Shown piece by piece: positions 1-14,044 of a stretch of DNA of 64,000 nucleotides. The position numbers and the translations under genes were made by a program. The DNA is from Hyperoplus lanceolatus (lineage: Eukaryota > Chordata > Actinopteri > Uranoscopiformes > Ammodytidae), in assembly GCA_026929865.2 (NCBI GenBank), contig CM049403.1:20556001-20620000 (forward strand). The letters are read 5' to 3'. The notes below the pieces were generated by a model that was not told the DNA's origin, did not search any database, and worked only from the letters and a program-made list of their open reading frames with translations. How positions within the stretch are numbered: the stretch's first letter is position 1; each line of letters opens with the position of its first letter.

Positions 1-1708
1 ACAGCTCACAAATCAAATGTGGCAGACCATTTTTTTTCTCCCTGTTACAAAAGGAAAGGTGCACATTAATTAGCGTGTGTTTATTTAGCTGGAAGCCTTT
101 ATAAGTCCACAGGAGGGGAAAAAACCTTAACGGAAATAAGGTACACTATGCCACATAACTGCCCAATTTTCTTCATCTCATAGCCAGTATTTTGTTAAAC
201 TCTGAGGAGGAAAATGTTCTGCTGAATCAGAAAAAAAACATGTAGACCCTGCCAGGCTAACGTTGATAAGGTGCAAGACACAACATCAGTTGAAAGAAAA
301 TAAAGATGTTTAGTATTTAGATAAAGATAAAAATTGACAACACAGCGGGAATTGGCTGGTTGTCCCACCACACCAACCTCCCCCAACCAGATGATTGTTC
401 TGTAAGAGACTGTGGACTTCTGGAGAAAGATTACTCTGCAGCTCGTTGCTCCTTCACAGTGCAGAGGGTGAGAAATCATGGTCACAAAGGAAACACCATT
501 GATCGTATTTCAGATTAAAGCAGAATTCTGGGCTGGGACAAAGTGCAGAGTTGGGAGGGTAGGAGGCTGACTGAACAATTGGGACCATAATATATTGTAC
601 TTTTTAAACGTAATGTTGAACAATAAATACATGTAGATGTCGGGTTGTGGCATGTCAGGAATAAGGAAACGACACAAAATGTTTTGGACTGTTGGCCCAG
701 GTGTTTCAAATGAGCGGAGCAGCGGTACAGTGTGTTGATTTTAGTGGGCCAAACTCATACTAGAATATAATTCATCTTGGAGTTTAGGAGTAATTTCTTC
801 AAGATCGCACAGATGTATCTCACAGATATGTTGGAATTCCTAGAGACCACCAAGCAAATCATCCTCTGTTTAATCAAAACGTCCCAACATGGGATGGATC
901 CACTGCAAGTCGATACAAAAATTGTGGTGTGCTTTTACAGAACTGTCGATCATCCACTGGGGGTCATCCCTATTTCTAAGATGTATTTATTTATTTTCCA
1001 AAATTAGGCACTATGTTCCCACAGCTCTATGTTCCTGAAATTGGCTATTAGGTTCGGGCATCACAGCTGGGTGGTAAGGGGACAGGGGGAGGTTAGAATA
1101 GAAGTGATACTGACACACACACAGACAGACAGACATACTTTTCTGTATTATATAGACCAGTGGGAACATAGACACGCTCCCATCCACTGCAGAGTGCAGG
1201 ACTTCACCACTATGTATACTGTGTGTGAGGTAGTGGGCTAATGTTAAAGTTCTTATATGTAAACTCTAGTGAAGTACAACTTATTTAAAAAGGCAACCAG
1301 TTTAAAGTAAAAAGAAACCTATATGGTAATTTTAATTGAACAACAAAAACAATTAATCCTGAAGAAATTAATCCAGTAACCATTTACAGGCGTACAAGCA
1401 TCATTTTTGTACAGAGAATCCCTTTTGTCATCATCAGCCTTCCTCTGTTTTGTCCTGCTTGGTTAATTTCGACTTTAATGTCATCAAGTGAGATAAATCA
1501 AATGAAACAACAAATTAGATGGAAAGAAAGTGGTGCTCATAAATGGAGGCACACAGTGTCACTTCTAAAAGGGCAGGCAAAGAGGAATGAGGGAAGAAGA
1601 AGGGATAAAAGGAGGACATGAAGTGGCAAGTATAAGACACCTCATTATAGTAGCGCTCTGCCACAGTACCAACGCGGGAATGATGGCAGATGTGCATGGT
1701 CTTGCCAG
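1..1708. other. Non-coding single-copy DNA
   Basis: AT-rich DNA with no open frame that resembles a protein family and no transposon ends that I recognise. A short CACA/GACA run lies near 1110-1135. The longest frames here (up to 99 codons) have no domain-like composition and are treated as chance. Confidence 0.6.
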
Positions 1709-1761
1709 CTCTCTCTCTCTCTCTCTCTCTCGCTCTCTCTTTCTCTTTCTCTCTCTCTCTC
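1709..1761. repeat. (CT)n microsatellite
   Basis: A pyrimidine dinucleotide array of about 53 bp, mostly CT, interrupted by CG and TTT units. It is read as Arg-Glu repeats on the minus strand, which explains the RERERE-type frames there. It is simple sequence, not a gene. Confidence 0.9.
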
Positions 1762-2699
1762 CATTGCCCAATGCTACTGAGATGTGACCCTGTGGTGGAG
1801 TCTAAACAATGCAATCAGCCTTGTTTTATTGACTGGTGCTGAGGCAGTGATTGTCCCTCTGTTGGTCCCACTTTGTTTTAAATAAGCAGGTATCAACGGT
1901 GTCAGGAAATATACAGGGGTGTGAACAAATGTTTTCTTTTATTATACTTTTAAAAAAGCCTTCACATTTTTTAAGTTCCAAAGCATCTTGAATGCCAAGC
2001 GCTCCACTTCGAAAAGTTCATGTATGACAGGACCCTGGACCCTCTGTCTTCTCTGTTGGCTAGGATTCTTTTTTGTGTGTCAGTTTTTCAACTGAATTGA
2101 CAGCTTGTGTAATTTTAGTTGGGCCAGCTAGCTGATTTTAATGGGACCAGAGAGCCAGAGCAGTTTACAGACACGCACAAAATCGTTATTTATTAATCTG
2201 TCCATAAATGTACAATTTGATATAGCTGCAAACCCTTAATACAAAAAGAAAATACAAAAAATAACCTATAATCCATTCAGTGTTTAAAAGTGAAGTAAAC
2301 AATGTATTTATGTTAATATAAGTAATAAATCGCTCTATATTCATACAGTGATCACTTATATAGTGTGCGCGTTTCATAAAGCCGATCTCTCAGTCACCCG
2401 CTCTGCATGTTTTCGGCAAATAAAGTTTTCCCACTACTGATAATCAATCAGAAGAGAGAACGCTACAAACCGGCACCTGTCTCACTGCCGGTGCACGAGC
2501 AGAGCGAGATATGGGGGAATGTGTATGCGCCTACAATGGCGGAGCAAGTAAAAATCCTTCCCAATGTCTGTTTTAATGGTTTTTATCATGTTTTATCACA
2601 CTTACGGATCTGAGATGATGCTATATAACTCGCTGCTTGAAGACCGCAGCGCATTAATGTTGTGACATGGGGAAGTTAGCTAAACTGACCATTCCGCTT
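1762..2699. other. Non-coding DNA
   Basis: No gene or complete repeat seen. The stretch around 2400-2640 has GC-richer, promoter-like or repeat-like texture (ACCGGCACCTG, GGCGGAGCAAG) and may be a continuation of the decayed repeat that follows, but I could not define an end. Confidence 0.45.
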
Positions 2700-3157
2700 A
2701 CTGAACCTTTAAGATCTCAACTCATATCTTTCTTAAATATGAAGCAGCTATAGGCAATTTGGTTTAGCTTAGCAGTAGGCTACGGCTTGAAACAGGGAGC
2801 AACATCGAGCCTGTCTCAGTCAAACAGTAACAAAATCCGCCTTCTAGCACCACTAATTATCTTAGTGCAAAATCTTGAAATAATTTGAACAAAAACTGAA
2901 GTTTAAAAAAGTCACTTTGCATTCTTACGGGTGATTGTGCCAGACTATTTCTTGGCCGGAACCAGTAATTTCCTGGAGTTTGCACTGGTTGCCTGGCAAC
3001 AGCTCAGAGACAAGTCTTGCTCATTAACCACATCAAAAGTGTATTCTTATAGGCCTGCTGTTTTTTCATAGTTCTTCTGTGAGATTGGTATCAAACTTCT
3101 TATCTAACTCTCTGGCTGGAAATGTTTTTTCCAAAATGTCGGAACTATTCCTTTTTT
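2700..3157 (+). mobile_element. Decayed fish interspersed repeat (MITE-like)
   Basis: Several blocks resemble a very common teleost interspersed repeat remembered from other fish genomes. They include TTAAATATGAAGC, a TAGCTTAGCAGTAGGC stretch, AACAAAATCCGCCT, CTATTTCTTGGCCGG, GGTTGCCTGGCAAC, and at the right end CTTATCTAACTCTC followed by AAAATGTCGGAACTATTCC. In intact copies the outer end reads AACTATTCCTTTAA with a TTAA flank. Here the right end runs into TTTTTTGAAAG and the left terminal repeat is largely unrecognisable, so the copy is old and broken. The family match is from memory, not a search, and the boundaries are approximate. Confidence 0.5.
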
Positions 3158-6100
3158 GAAAGGCAGCATGGTAAATTTACACAGTCTGTGACAAGATACT
3201 GTACTCACATTTCTCCCAGGCTCCTTCCTTCCAGCCTTTACAGTAAAGCCCACAATTATGAAAGCTGCACTGTGAGGAAACACCTGGCATCCATTTAGAG
3301 TACATTCTATTGTGTTTGTGCAGTGCAGCACACATGATGAGAGGAGATCTGGTGTCCATAGCCAGCTGAGAATCTGGCCAAAAACTGGTGTCATGATCAA
3401 GAGCGTTAAGGGGCAATTCGGTCATGTGGAACTGAAAATAAAATGCAATTGAGTCAGGCAAGAAGGTTAAGTTTTGGTTGATGGCAAATTGTCTTTGGAT
3501 TTCTCGGCGGAGGGGTGATGAGGACAATTTCCAAAGATGTTGTCATCTTGGAAATGGTGCGGGATTTCAGCCGGTGCACAGTCAGACGAACACCCACATT
3601 CATTACTCATCCATTACCCTTGAGCTCTCAACTCAAAGCCTTCTCTAGATAATGTCGTTTGGGCCATATCCCTCGCTGAGCCCTCTTACTGGAAATGTAT
3701 CTCACCGGCTTGTGTATTCAAGGACCCTGCTTATCAGAAGTTGACTTCCTGAGATCTTGCCTGTAAACAGACCTGAAGTCCACTGCTCGGTCTGAAAATC
3801 ACCACTGGGTCTCATGGATGAGTGAAAGAGGAAACTGAGAGGAAGGAGGGGAAGATGCAGGGAAAGGAAGGAAAAGAGACGGATGTGAAGGGAGGGGATG
3901 AGAAGAAGTTGGTTTACAGTTGGGGTCGAGTCAAAGAATTCTGTATAGAAGGTTAGATTGTCGTTCAGGTCAGAGTGTGTTTCCTTAGGCAGGTTTGAGA
4001 GCTTGATACAGCAAATTAAAAACAAACAAACTATAAACCTAAAAAAAAAACATCCTCTTTTCTTTTCTCGTTCTTCATTGCCTTCTCTCCCAGACTCCTA
4101 CCCCTGCAATGATGCGCTACTCCAACTGTGGTTAATGTTATTAAAGCTCCAGCCATGGCCGCCGTTCCAACTAAAATAAAACAACAATGCCTCCCAGGCC
4201 TGCAGAAACCTTCCAGCTGGACCACGAGTAACTCAAGCCTCTAGAGCAGTCGCTGCTTTCCGGTACATGTTACATTTACTTCTCAGATCTGCTCTGGACC
4301 CCTTGTCAAACAAGAACGTAGATGTGTTAATGTCCAATGAGATAACACTCTGTGGGAGTGAGAGATTTCAGTCCTACAAACGGATTTATTTTTTCAAGTG
4401 GATATTTTGAGATTAGAATGGTTGGTTTGTGTTTGCAGTTTTTCCAAATAAACTTGGGCAAATTAGTCAGTATGACTTCACTTTCACTCAGTAACCGCTC
4501 GGATTCCTTTAAGCAAGCCACTTTTCATGTACAATCTGCTTGGGAGGGGAAAGTAAGGGGCTATCTTTTTACTGTGCGGCTCCCAGTTGTATATACAGTA
4601 CATACAAGTGCTTAAATATAAAGCCTGACATTGCTTAGTAGAAGCAAACCTTCACAAAAACGGTGAGATCTTTTGAAACTCTCCTGCTGTGTGATGGAGC
4701 TTGAGTCATATGTTGGAGGCAGACTTGAGTTAATGGCTGAATGAATGCCAACAAGTAAGCGTAAAAACTGGTTAAAAAAATACACATTATAATCACAACC
4801 ATGGCATTTGGATTCTTGGAAAAATAAACATATGCTTGTTTGGTTAGTTTAATGAACTACATAACCAGTGACCCTGGAACCAAACAGCCTTCATGAGTCA
4901 GTAGAGTAAGTGCTGTGCTTTAAAATAACTGGGTCCTTGCTTTGATCATTCATTTCTATTCAGCTTCACTGTCAATAGCCAGTACAGCTTTGTGTTTTTT
5001 TTTCTTGTTCGTGTTTAATTTCCATCGACAGATGTAGGATTTAATTTAATTGCCTTAAAAACTGTCCTTACAGGCACACTATGCAACATTTTAATGAAAA
5101 CATAATTATAGAGGCACACAAAACTAAGTCCTCTCAATGACTGACCCTCATCCCTGCGACTTTGCCCCTCCCACCCCTCGTGCAGCCAGTTTCTTGATCT
5201 GATATGTTGTAGTTAAGGTTTGGTTATGTGAAGGAACAAACTACTGTAAGAGTTAAAAAAAAACATAGTTTTGTTTATTACTATTATTTTAATTAAATTT
5301 CCGCAACATTGTTCTAACTACTTTGTTAGGGAGACCATCGTGGTCATGTTTGAAAGAAACAAAACTCTACTGGTAAGAACAGTGAAGCAACCAACCGCCA
5401 CCTGGGTCAAAGTCAGATGCTTTGGGAGGAAGTCGCAGATTGCGTTTCACTTTGTGGACACAGTCTGCAGTCAAATAAGCCCCAGTCATACATAGTCAGT
5501 ATGTGCTCAGAATCTCACACAAAATATTGCACACACACACAAACATTGTTGAAGGAAAAGGGTGGTCAGCCCCGGCCTATCAGCTGGGCTGCAGCTGTCT
5601 GGGTCACTGGATTAGCAGTCGCACCTCATCATCCTGTGTGCAGAGTTAATCACAGGATGCCCAGCAGCCGGCAGGAGACCATTAACACTCAAGGGCACCA
5701 CATTGGAGTATGGCTCCTCTCCTCCACAGTGCAGGTATGGCCATGTAGGGCACTAACGAGCCCACTCATGTTATGTACAGTTGTGCACGTACATAGTTAC
5801 ACACACACCTTACACATAATCACACGTACAGTCTGCAGTAGCTCAACGTGGTCAACATTTGGCTCAGCACACACCGGTGATGCTAACCATGCAATTGGAG
5901 GAAACCTAGTATCCTCTCTCTCTCTCTTTTTTTTTACAACACAATAACCATTCAAAAGGGAATTACAAAAAAAAGCCAATGTTGTAGCTCTCATGCTATT
6001 TCTAATTCCATGAACACACTGGGATTTGTTCCTGCTCGCAAGTGCATCAAACATGTTTTTAGTCTTATTTTGATTAAACAAAAACATGTGCAATTAAATG

Positions 6101-9100
6101 TTGCCTGTTTTCCAATGTTGACTTCAAACACTGCAATCAATTAGAGAAATAAAATGCCGACCTAGCCAATTACTTTGTTGCTATTGTTGAAAATGCTGGA
6201 TAGTCCTTTTAATAAATTTTAAGTAATAATTGCATCCTTTTGTTTCTATTTCATGTCACGCTTTCGCTATTCTCATACATGCCAAGAGCAGTATACATAA
6301 TCTTTCAAAATGAAGGGCCTTTTGAAGCGGTTTTCAGCTGCTCCAACATTGTCTCATTTTCATGCCCATTTTCTTTTCTTTATTGACACTTCTCTGAGTG
6401 TTTGTGTTTCTGAAAACTGGTGAAAACCAAGACGAATACACATTCTATCAACAAACAAGCCAATTAATGATGCACCTTCAGAAAAAAATTGCTAACTCGT
6501 GAACGTCTCCAGTATTGAGAGTTATTGTGGAGAGAATGCAACAGCAGAGCACATCAATAAATGTTTTCTCATTTTATGAATTAATTTACCTTCCTTTCAG
6601 AGTTAAATAATGGGAAAACAGAGGAATACAGAAAAAAGGGGAGGCAACACAAAAGGTCTTGACTCAGGGGAGGCTGAGAGATTGTTTTTGTGACTGACCC
6701 TCCATCCATGTACATATTACAAAGTTCTTGCAAGAGACGCCGGAAACTCTGTTTAACAGATTATACTGCAATTAGAATTGCAATTAGGAATTAGGATTTT
6801 TTTTTTAAGCAAAATACTATTGTTTGTTTAATATTTATCTTTTAGGCAGGGCTGTGATGTTAACAAGTCAGAGAGATAGCTGTATGGGAAGATTACAGCT
6901 CAAAAGTGAGAAGACGAAGACAACATGGGTGGATATAATAGAAATGCAAGGAACCAATTTAAGCTAGTACATTTGTAGTTCTAACGCTGACAAATTAGTT
7001 TGACATAGTACCTTGTCAGAAGTAGAACTTTTCAACTCTAGTTTTTGCCTTTAAAAAAAGGCCAATTCTCGATGAGTGATTGCTTTGAGTTACAGAAGCA
7101 AACAGAACCGTGGCCAACCTGAAGGTGATGTCAGGACTTTGGCTCGCTACGCTTTACACATACAAACGGCGTGGAAAGAAGAGGTCAAGGTCTCTGTACA
7201 CATGTCCATGCATGTGAATTTCATTCATGTAGCGAGCTGTTTCATCCACCATGATACAATGTGATGACCCAGTGGCTTTGCGAGGGTGAAACTATGCTGG
7301 CCATATGCTGAGGCGTTGACAATTAGCCAGATGCTTTGATCCCAACAGAGCATTTAAGGCTGATTTCCAAAAGATGTTGCCTAGTTACTGAATCTGCATT
7401 ATCATTCATACTGTTCAGGAGCATTGACCTTGACTTGTATGAGATGATCAACTGAGACCATTTCAGATAAAAGGCATTCTATGTCATTATAGTCTTCTGC
7501 AAAGGTCTCTCTATAGTTTCTGCAGCTTGCGTGCAGTGGTCTTTCAAAGGCTTCAGATTTTATTGCTGTGCTATGGATGGTAAAGAAAACTGTATGTTCA
7601 TATTTTTTCTTCTTTTTTATTAGGAAGGAAGAATACTTCTCCGGCCTGCATATAGAGAAATATACAGCATTCTGAGAAATACAAGTGAGAGTCTGTACAG
7701 TTGTCAAGGGTTTACTGCCTTTCTGTAATCTGTAAGTAACAACAGAATTCAAAGGATGGTATTTCAATGTGCAGATACAGATACATGTTCACAGCTGATC
7801 AAACACAACTTTTGATTGACAGTTTTACCACCTTATGGATCCTCTTTGGTCATAGTTGCAAAATCTGAACAATTCTTGCCTACAACGCACAGTCCAAAGG
7901 CGCTTTTCTGGCACTTAGTTTCAGACATCTTTGATGCAGTTGGTTTTGAGGCGAAACAAAAGAAGGGTGTGGGCAATTTGACGCACTAAGCTAAACTCAG
8001 CTCTTTTATTTTCCTGCACAGTCGGAAAACACTCGATTAACGAGCAAAATCAACTTGTTCACAGTTGTAGTATATTAAGCTCTGCTCCCTCAAGTATTAA
8101 TCTGCCCTGCCTATCACACCACTTTTATCGAGGTGGAGTACTTTTCTTACAGTCTTGACTCAAGATATTTTCCTACTTTAACTGACTGGGCTGAAAAGTT
8201 CCCTTCTTGGCTTGCCTCCTCCCGGCCTCATTACAGCTGTGTTTTTGCAGTTGCGTCTGTTCAGGAACTAATGACAGTTAAGTTTATTTGAAGCAAAGCT
8301 GAGCAAATAAACAGCTTTGATATTATAAGATCATCCAGTAGGCCAGTTAATAAACTCCATGGCTATATGAGAACATGTTCCGTTGCACTCTTCCCCCTCA
8401 CCAATTGTTGCCTACCTCAGTGCTCTTAAGTAATCTTTGCATACTTACAGTAACTGCTTAATCCACCATTGTCAATACCAGGTGTATATAGTGGTTGGAG
8501 AGAGAACAAATAATTGTGACCCACTCCCTTATCTGTAATTAGCTTAACTCCTGGGAATGGAGTTCACAGTGTGTTTACACTGTGGCTTTAGGAGCTTGGT
8601 TAGGTGAAGTATGTGTAAAACAAGTATTCATCTCTCACTGCTCATACGCTGGCTGCTTTTCAAACCAATGTATAAGCAAGGGTAGTCGGACCAGAGGCAA
8701 TAGAAACAGAATTTCCATCCCTTTCTTTGATGATTTGTCTTAAGATGTTGATTTTTTTATAACAGAGATTTAAAAAGGTGAACAATAGAAAGGAAAAGGG
8801 GGATTCATGACTGTTGAATTTTAATTAACTGTGGCAAGCTGTCTTCTGCTGCTGGCCATTGACAAGCTTTACCGAAATAGGGGGAGCTTAAATTCCTGGG
8901 TTTGAAACTACTGACCTGCTTCTTTCTACCCAAAGCTCCTTAAAGCTGTGTTTCTCAGGTATAGGCCTCGATAGAATTAATCAAGAATGTGTAAAATGTT
9001 TAAAATCAGATTCAAGACTTCTGACGATTACTGGAACAAATTGGATGTTGCCAACATTAGTTTTTCCAAAGAATATGCTGAGTTCTCAGGTTTGCCCACA

Positions 9101-11463
9101 GTGGCAGCTTCCTGTCCTACCAGCCACATAAATGCCCTTTATGGTACAATACCCCTGCTACAGCCCCTGCCCTTGTTTTGAAAGCTCTTGGTAGCCACAG
9201 CTATGGCTTCCAGATGCTGTTCCAATGTGTTTTGGGGAAGAGAAAGGAACTAATCTAATAATAAGGGTGGCCAGCAACGGAGAAGCCAGGAAGGTGGGGA
9301 AATTATATTAGCACATCTTCGTAAATCAGAAACCACGCAACAGCAGTCTAGCAGACATTTTGTTGAGACGCCCAGACCACCTCTGTTAGAGGGAGTTACT
9401 GGGTGTGAAGACACAGAGCACAGATTTCCCCTACCCCCTCCAATGCTCTTTCTTCATGTTAAAACAATTATAATGTATGTCATAAGAAAAATAACACTAG
9501 CACAGATTGTCGACCAATGCTTATCAGTCATCAAAACAACAAACAATGAAAACACTGTTCTCCCATTTGCTTCATTATACCAAGTCTTTATTAAAATGAT
9601 TTCCTCTATTCTTTCTATGAAATATTTTTTCCAGACCTCCATATGGCGCTTTTATCTATCATCAGACAGAGCAAGTCGTACGTAATTATTCATTTATTTT
9701 GGGGAATGGAGTGGAAAATAGTGTTTCCGTGCTAATTTAACCATTTCAAAGGGATCAATCGGAGGAGAGAAATTCCCAAGCAATAGCATTAAATTGTCTC
9801 AACGAGCATGATCCCTATCATGTGGGCTCTGGCCCGTGCTGCACGCAATCAGGAGAGATGCTGCATCAGAGGCTACATCTCTGGAAACTGTGAGCAGCGG
9901 GCTTTGAACCAACACAATATCACGCAGATAAAATAAGGTATTTCTGCTGGCTCTTGTGCATAGAATTTTAAAGACTTCAAATAGTGTTTGATTGCCACAA
10001 GTGCAGGGGAGGATGAGTTATTTATAAGTGCGTCAGTCCTTCTGCTGTGCATTCCTGTGCAGTAAGCCTGAAAGACTGCCTGGGACGGGGCTGAGGGCTC
10101 AGGGTTGTCTAGAAGTTACGTTTGAGAGAGCCAAAGAGAATCGTTAAGATTCAAAAGCCCATCTGATATTGTCATTAAATGTTTTTTTCTTTCTTAAAAA
10201 AAAAACGACCCAACTGTCACTCTCTCAAAGCAACCCCAGCGAATGCTACATTTCTCCCCAGAGGCTGTCGAGGAGCAAAAGCGTTATTTAGAAATTCACA
10301 GGAGGAAAAGGCATGGTATTCATTCAAGATAGACGGGACCCAAACGTTAGCCTGTGCCATCAAACAGACACAGCTGTCCTCGCCCTCCCCGGCTGTCATA
10401 CTCTGTTTCTCATCTTCAAGGACTCCTGGCTTTGCCAAATGTCTCTTCCTCTCCATCTTCCACGCTCCCAACCACTTCCTCCGACAAAACTCTTTTACTT
10501 TCTCTCTCACTGCCTTCATTTCCTCTCTCCAATTCCCCTTTCATTTCCTCTCTTCAGACTCCCAAGTTTTTTCGCACACTAACTACCACTTCACTTTCTG
10601 CTTCCCAACTCTCCCTCCTGCAGGAATTAGGGTTGGGCTGTATTGTGCTGCAGAGATGTAAATTAGCAGGTGGTGCAGAGAGACGCATGGGCATCCTTCT
10701 TTCACATAAACACCGGGAAAAGCGTTGACAACAAGGCCACATGGACTCCTAATTCTGTTTATAGTAATTACCTGGAGGTCTGATTAATGTTTGAGTTAAT
10801 CAGTGGTGCAGGAAGTGGATTTGGACTGTGTGTATGCGAGTAGAAGAGGAGTTGAAATACAGAGAGACCCCTATTATATGTAATACTGATTTAATGTGTA
10901 ATTGAACAGATTTCACCAAAACTCTCTATTACATTTTGATCATTCCTAACTAATACAAGTCTTAGTGTATATTTCTGGAGGACTGTGTTTTATTTATTTT
11001 CAATATATCCCCCCAGTGACAGTTCCAGGTGATGTCATTAAACTGGCCTGATCCCACCTCACTGCCCTTGAAGGGGAGAGCTGAGTTATCTGCCCAAGTA
11101 CTGTCGGCAACAAACAGTAAAAAGTAGATGGCACTAAAGAAACATCTTACATAATATATTAATCCATACCTTTTGGCAACAAAAGATACATTTAAAAGCC
11201 TTTTTTGGTTTATTTATTTTATTCTAGGTTTGTACCATGGCTGTTGCCCATGTTTGTGAATTTACGTGGTCAGTCAAGTTAAGAGATCCTATTAACCTAC
11301 GTTTTCTGAACAATGTTGATGTGCAATATGACGCCTTTGCCAACAGTATGATCAATATCAAGCTGAGTGTGCTTTAGGGGACTGATGTGTGAATGTGGTT
11401 GGGTGTCAGATTCAGTTCTTGTTTAAAAACGTTTGACACCTGTCATGAGATATGCATGCACAC
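3158..11463. other. Long non-coding stretch without recognisable genes
   Basis: About 8.3 kb with no supported exon, RNA gene or complete transposon. A segment near 5065-5250 (GCACACTATGCAACATTTT, then GTTAAGGTTTGGTTATG) has the texture of a degraded fish MITE, but no paired ends could be found. A short CT/T run lies at 5912-5936. Frames such as those at 5417-5947 and 10179-10728 are pyrimidine-rich or of random composition and are not supported as genes. The block at about 9560-9900 looks unusually structured and is listed as a conserved-element candidate in the findings. Confidence 0.55.
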
Positions 11464-11772
11464 TTAAAGGTGGAGTCAGCGATCCTGGGGAATGCTGGTT
11501 GTCCAAATTACTTTTTGTCAAATTCTGTGAATATCTCCTCCCACTCCGCTACCTGTGTGTACTGTGTGGGCACTGAATAAACATTTGGTGTTTATACAGC
11601 CTAGGCTCTGTAAACTGGGATGTAAACAAAGGCTATGTTAACACTGTAGCTAGCAACATGCCCGTTTACAGAGCCTAGACTGTGTATTAATACTGGATTT
11701 TGCTTTCAGTGCTCACACTGCAGATTGTGAAGAAATATTCACTGTTTTTGACAAAAGGTGACTCTACCTTAA
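11464..11772. mobile_element. TTAA-flanked MITE, 301 bp (piggyBac-like target site)
   Basis: The element lies between two TTAA tetranucleotides (11464-11467 and 11769-11772). Its ends are imperfect inverted repeats: AGGTGGAGTCA on the left and AGGTAGAGTCACC read inward from the right. Subterminal blocks also pair: TTTTGTCAAA followed by GTGAATAT occurs near 11515-11534 and, inverted, near 11730-11760. A further internal inverted repeat joins TAGGCTCTGTAAAC (about 11603) with GTTTACAGAGCCTA (about 11671). There is no coding capacity. The TTAA duplication suggests mobilisation by a piggyBac-type transposase, which is inference because no such gene is present here. Confidence 0.8.
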
Positions 11773-13749
11773 GGTAATCTCATTATTCCTATTCAACTTA
11801 CACTATTAGTTCTGCTACTTTCTGCAACAACAAAAACAAATCAAAAAATGCTCTATTTTCCTTTATTTTCCTTTTTAAAGGAGGAAACGTTTCTAACCCC
11901 AAAACTGTCGTTTTATGCATCATCCGGAGTGGAGACAACAACAAAAAAAAATAGCGTCATGCTGCTTAGGTTTCATTATGATTACTATTACATCTGTAGT
12001 CTGGACCGTGCAGGTCTCTCTCCAAAAAAGCAGATGGCCAACTGTTATCATTATGTCCACCAGTCTTGTTTTTAAAAGTTGCTAGAGTTTGCTGTTACAA
12101 TTGTCAGAGCATGTTCTGTTTTTCATCATATTGTGACAATCTTATATTTTCGTCTTTCAAATATTCAGTAAATCGTCATTGGTTTGGATAATGGATAGTC
12201 ATAATGAAAACCATAATTTAAGCATGGGAGACAAAAATGATGCATGCTTGCAGATGTGACTTATTTTAGCTATGAATGGAACTTCCAAGTTCCAAATATT
12301 GGGAGGTTTTAAAGTGGTTTTAACAATTTTGGCACAGTGGCTGTAGTCTGTGGGGGTCACTGGATGATAATATGTGCTGATCGCTGTTAAATCCCCACAG
12401 ACAAAGAGTGCTTTCATACTGCTTCTCAGCCAAACCCAAGATGTGTTTCCGTGCTCTGGCCACAGCATGGCAGTCTTCAAATTGAAATGTGACCCCAGTC
12501 CTGACAGTTCTGCTCTCTGCTGTGACATATTGAGTCAATGCTGGAGCATCATATGAGACCCTCATTGCAACCCCTTCCCTGTTTTTAGATTTAATGATGA
12601 ATCCCATCCGTGACAAACCGATCACACATGTCCATCAGTGAAGGGACAGCGCTACAATCGGGGCCCTGCAGAGCTCGAGAAGACTCTCCTTTGAAATCGG
12701 AGCACAACTCGACTGAAATTCATCCCCTCTCCTCCCTACACCGTATTGTATCTTCTTCTTTTTTAATATTTATTTTATTACAGGGCCCCTCTTCTGATGA
12801 TCCCCAATGGGTGGTTGTTCTTCCCAGTCAACTGAGACTGACATCAGCGTAGCCATCTCATTACTCTCCAAGGGATCTGAGAGGTCAGTGCTATCAAGTG
12901 GAGTGGTGCTATAAAATAAATTGAATGTTCCGCTGAGGCAAATGTTGAAGGTGATGGGCAGAGAGAGCCTATTCTCAGAACAACAGCTCTCTGCTGCTCC
13001 TCTGGGTTCTGCTGACTGGGACCTGAGCTGAGCAGCTGGGGAAAAAAAGTGTTGCAATCAGAATTAAACATGAGCAAGCCGACCAGTGTGGCATGTTGGC
13101 CACCCGTCACTCTCTGCAGCTCGGAGAGGCTACCTGTGCACGTCCAGTGGGCCAGTCAGGTATTGGAATAGACACACTTGGCTGCACTGAGGTGGAATCA
13201 GAATTGCAGATAGGCAGGGAGAGGAAGGGAGGAGGGTGACGCCACTCGACGTGGAGTGATCGCCTGCAGTAATAAGCCACAGAGAGATGGACGCGTTCCT
13301 CTGGCCTTGGCCAATGATCATGTTAGGCTACAGTTAGACTTGTCATTTCAATGTGATTTTGGAGCTCTAATTCTAAAAATCACAGCTTATGATGGTAAGT
13401 GAGTTTAATTCAACATTTCTTTTTTTGGGGTATTTTTTCTTTTCTTTTCTTTTTAGATATTCACTTAAAGCAGAGCTTTGCTATTTCTGAACTGGATCCT
13501 TTGATGGATATTCCAAAGTCATATTATTCCACAATTCACTAATCAGTGGTTAGGCCTGCAGGAATGCCTGTATTTACAGTGTTTTAGCATTTACTGTGCA
13601 CTTAAGAAGAATAATTATTTGCTATTTTTATGTTTAAACCAAATTTCCAAGATGTAACTATTTTGATGCCAACACGAATATACTGCATAGTGTGTGGTTT
13701 CCTTGATATAGGATGTAAAAACAAACAATGTCAGAACACTGGGAAGAAA
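11773..13749. other. Non-coding DNA
   Basis: No gene or transposon boundary is visible. Frames of 60-109 codons near 12199-13110 overlap on both strands without domain features. A T-rich low-complexity run lies at about 13416-13457. Confidence 0.55.
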
Positions 13750-13751
13750 TA

Positions 13752-14026
13752 CACTCAACAAAAACGCAACACTTTTTTTTTTTGCTCCCATTTTTCATGA
13801 GATGGACTTAAAGATCTAAAATTAATTCCAGATACACAATATTACCATTTCTCTCAAACATTGTTCAAAAATCTGTCTAAATGTGTGATAGTGAGCACTT
13901 CTGCTTTGCTGAGATAATCCATCCCACCTCACAGGTGTGCCACATCAAGATGCTGATCTGACATCATGATTAGTGCACAGGTGTGCCTTAGACTGTCCAC
14001 AATAAAAGGCCACCCTGAAATGTGCA
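13752..14026 (+). repeat. Left terminal inverted repeat of the Tc1-like element
   Basis: It is the reverse complement of 15083-15362 with few substitutions. It differs by the loss of ATATAA after CACTCAACAAAA and by a longer T-run (11 T) near 13773. The inner border is at TGTGCA, 18 bp before the transposase start codon. Confidence 0.92.
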
Positions 14027-14044
14027 GTTTTGTCTCACAGCAAA

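Noticed and set aside
1515..1814. Arg-Glu-rich minus-strand ORFs
   Set aside because: They are produced by the CT microsatellite at 1709-1761.
5065..5250. Possible MITE beginning GCACACTATGCAAC
   Set aside because: No paired terminal repeat or target duplication could be found.
5417..5947. 176-codon ORF, among the longest outside the transposons
   Set aside because: The composition is random (Ser/Thr/His-rich with CACACA-derived parts), there is no domain, and it overlaps other frames.
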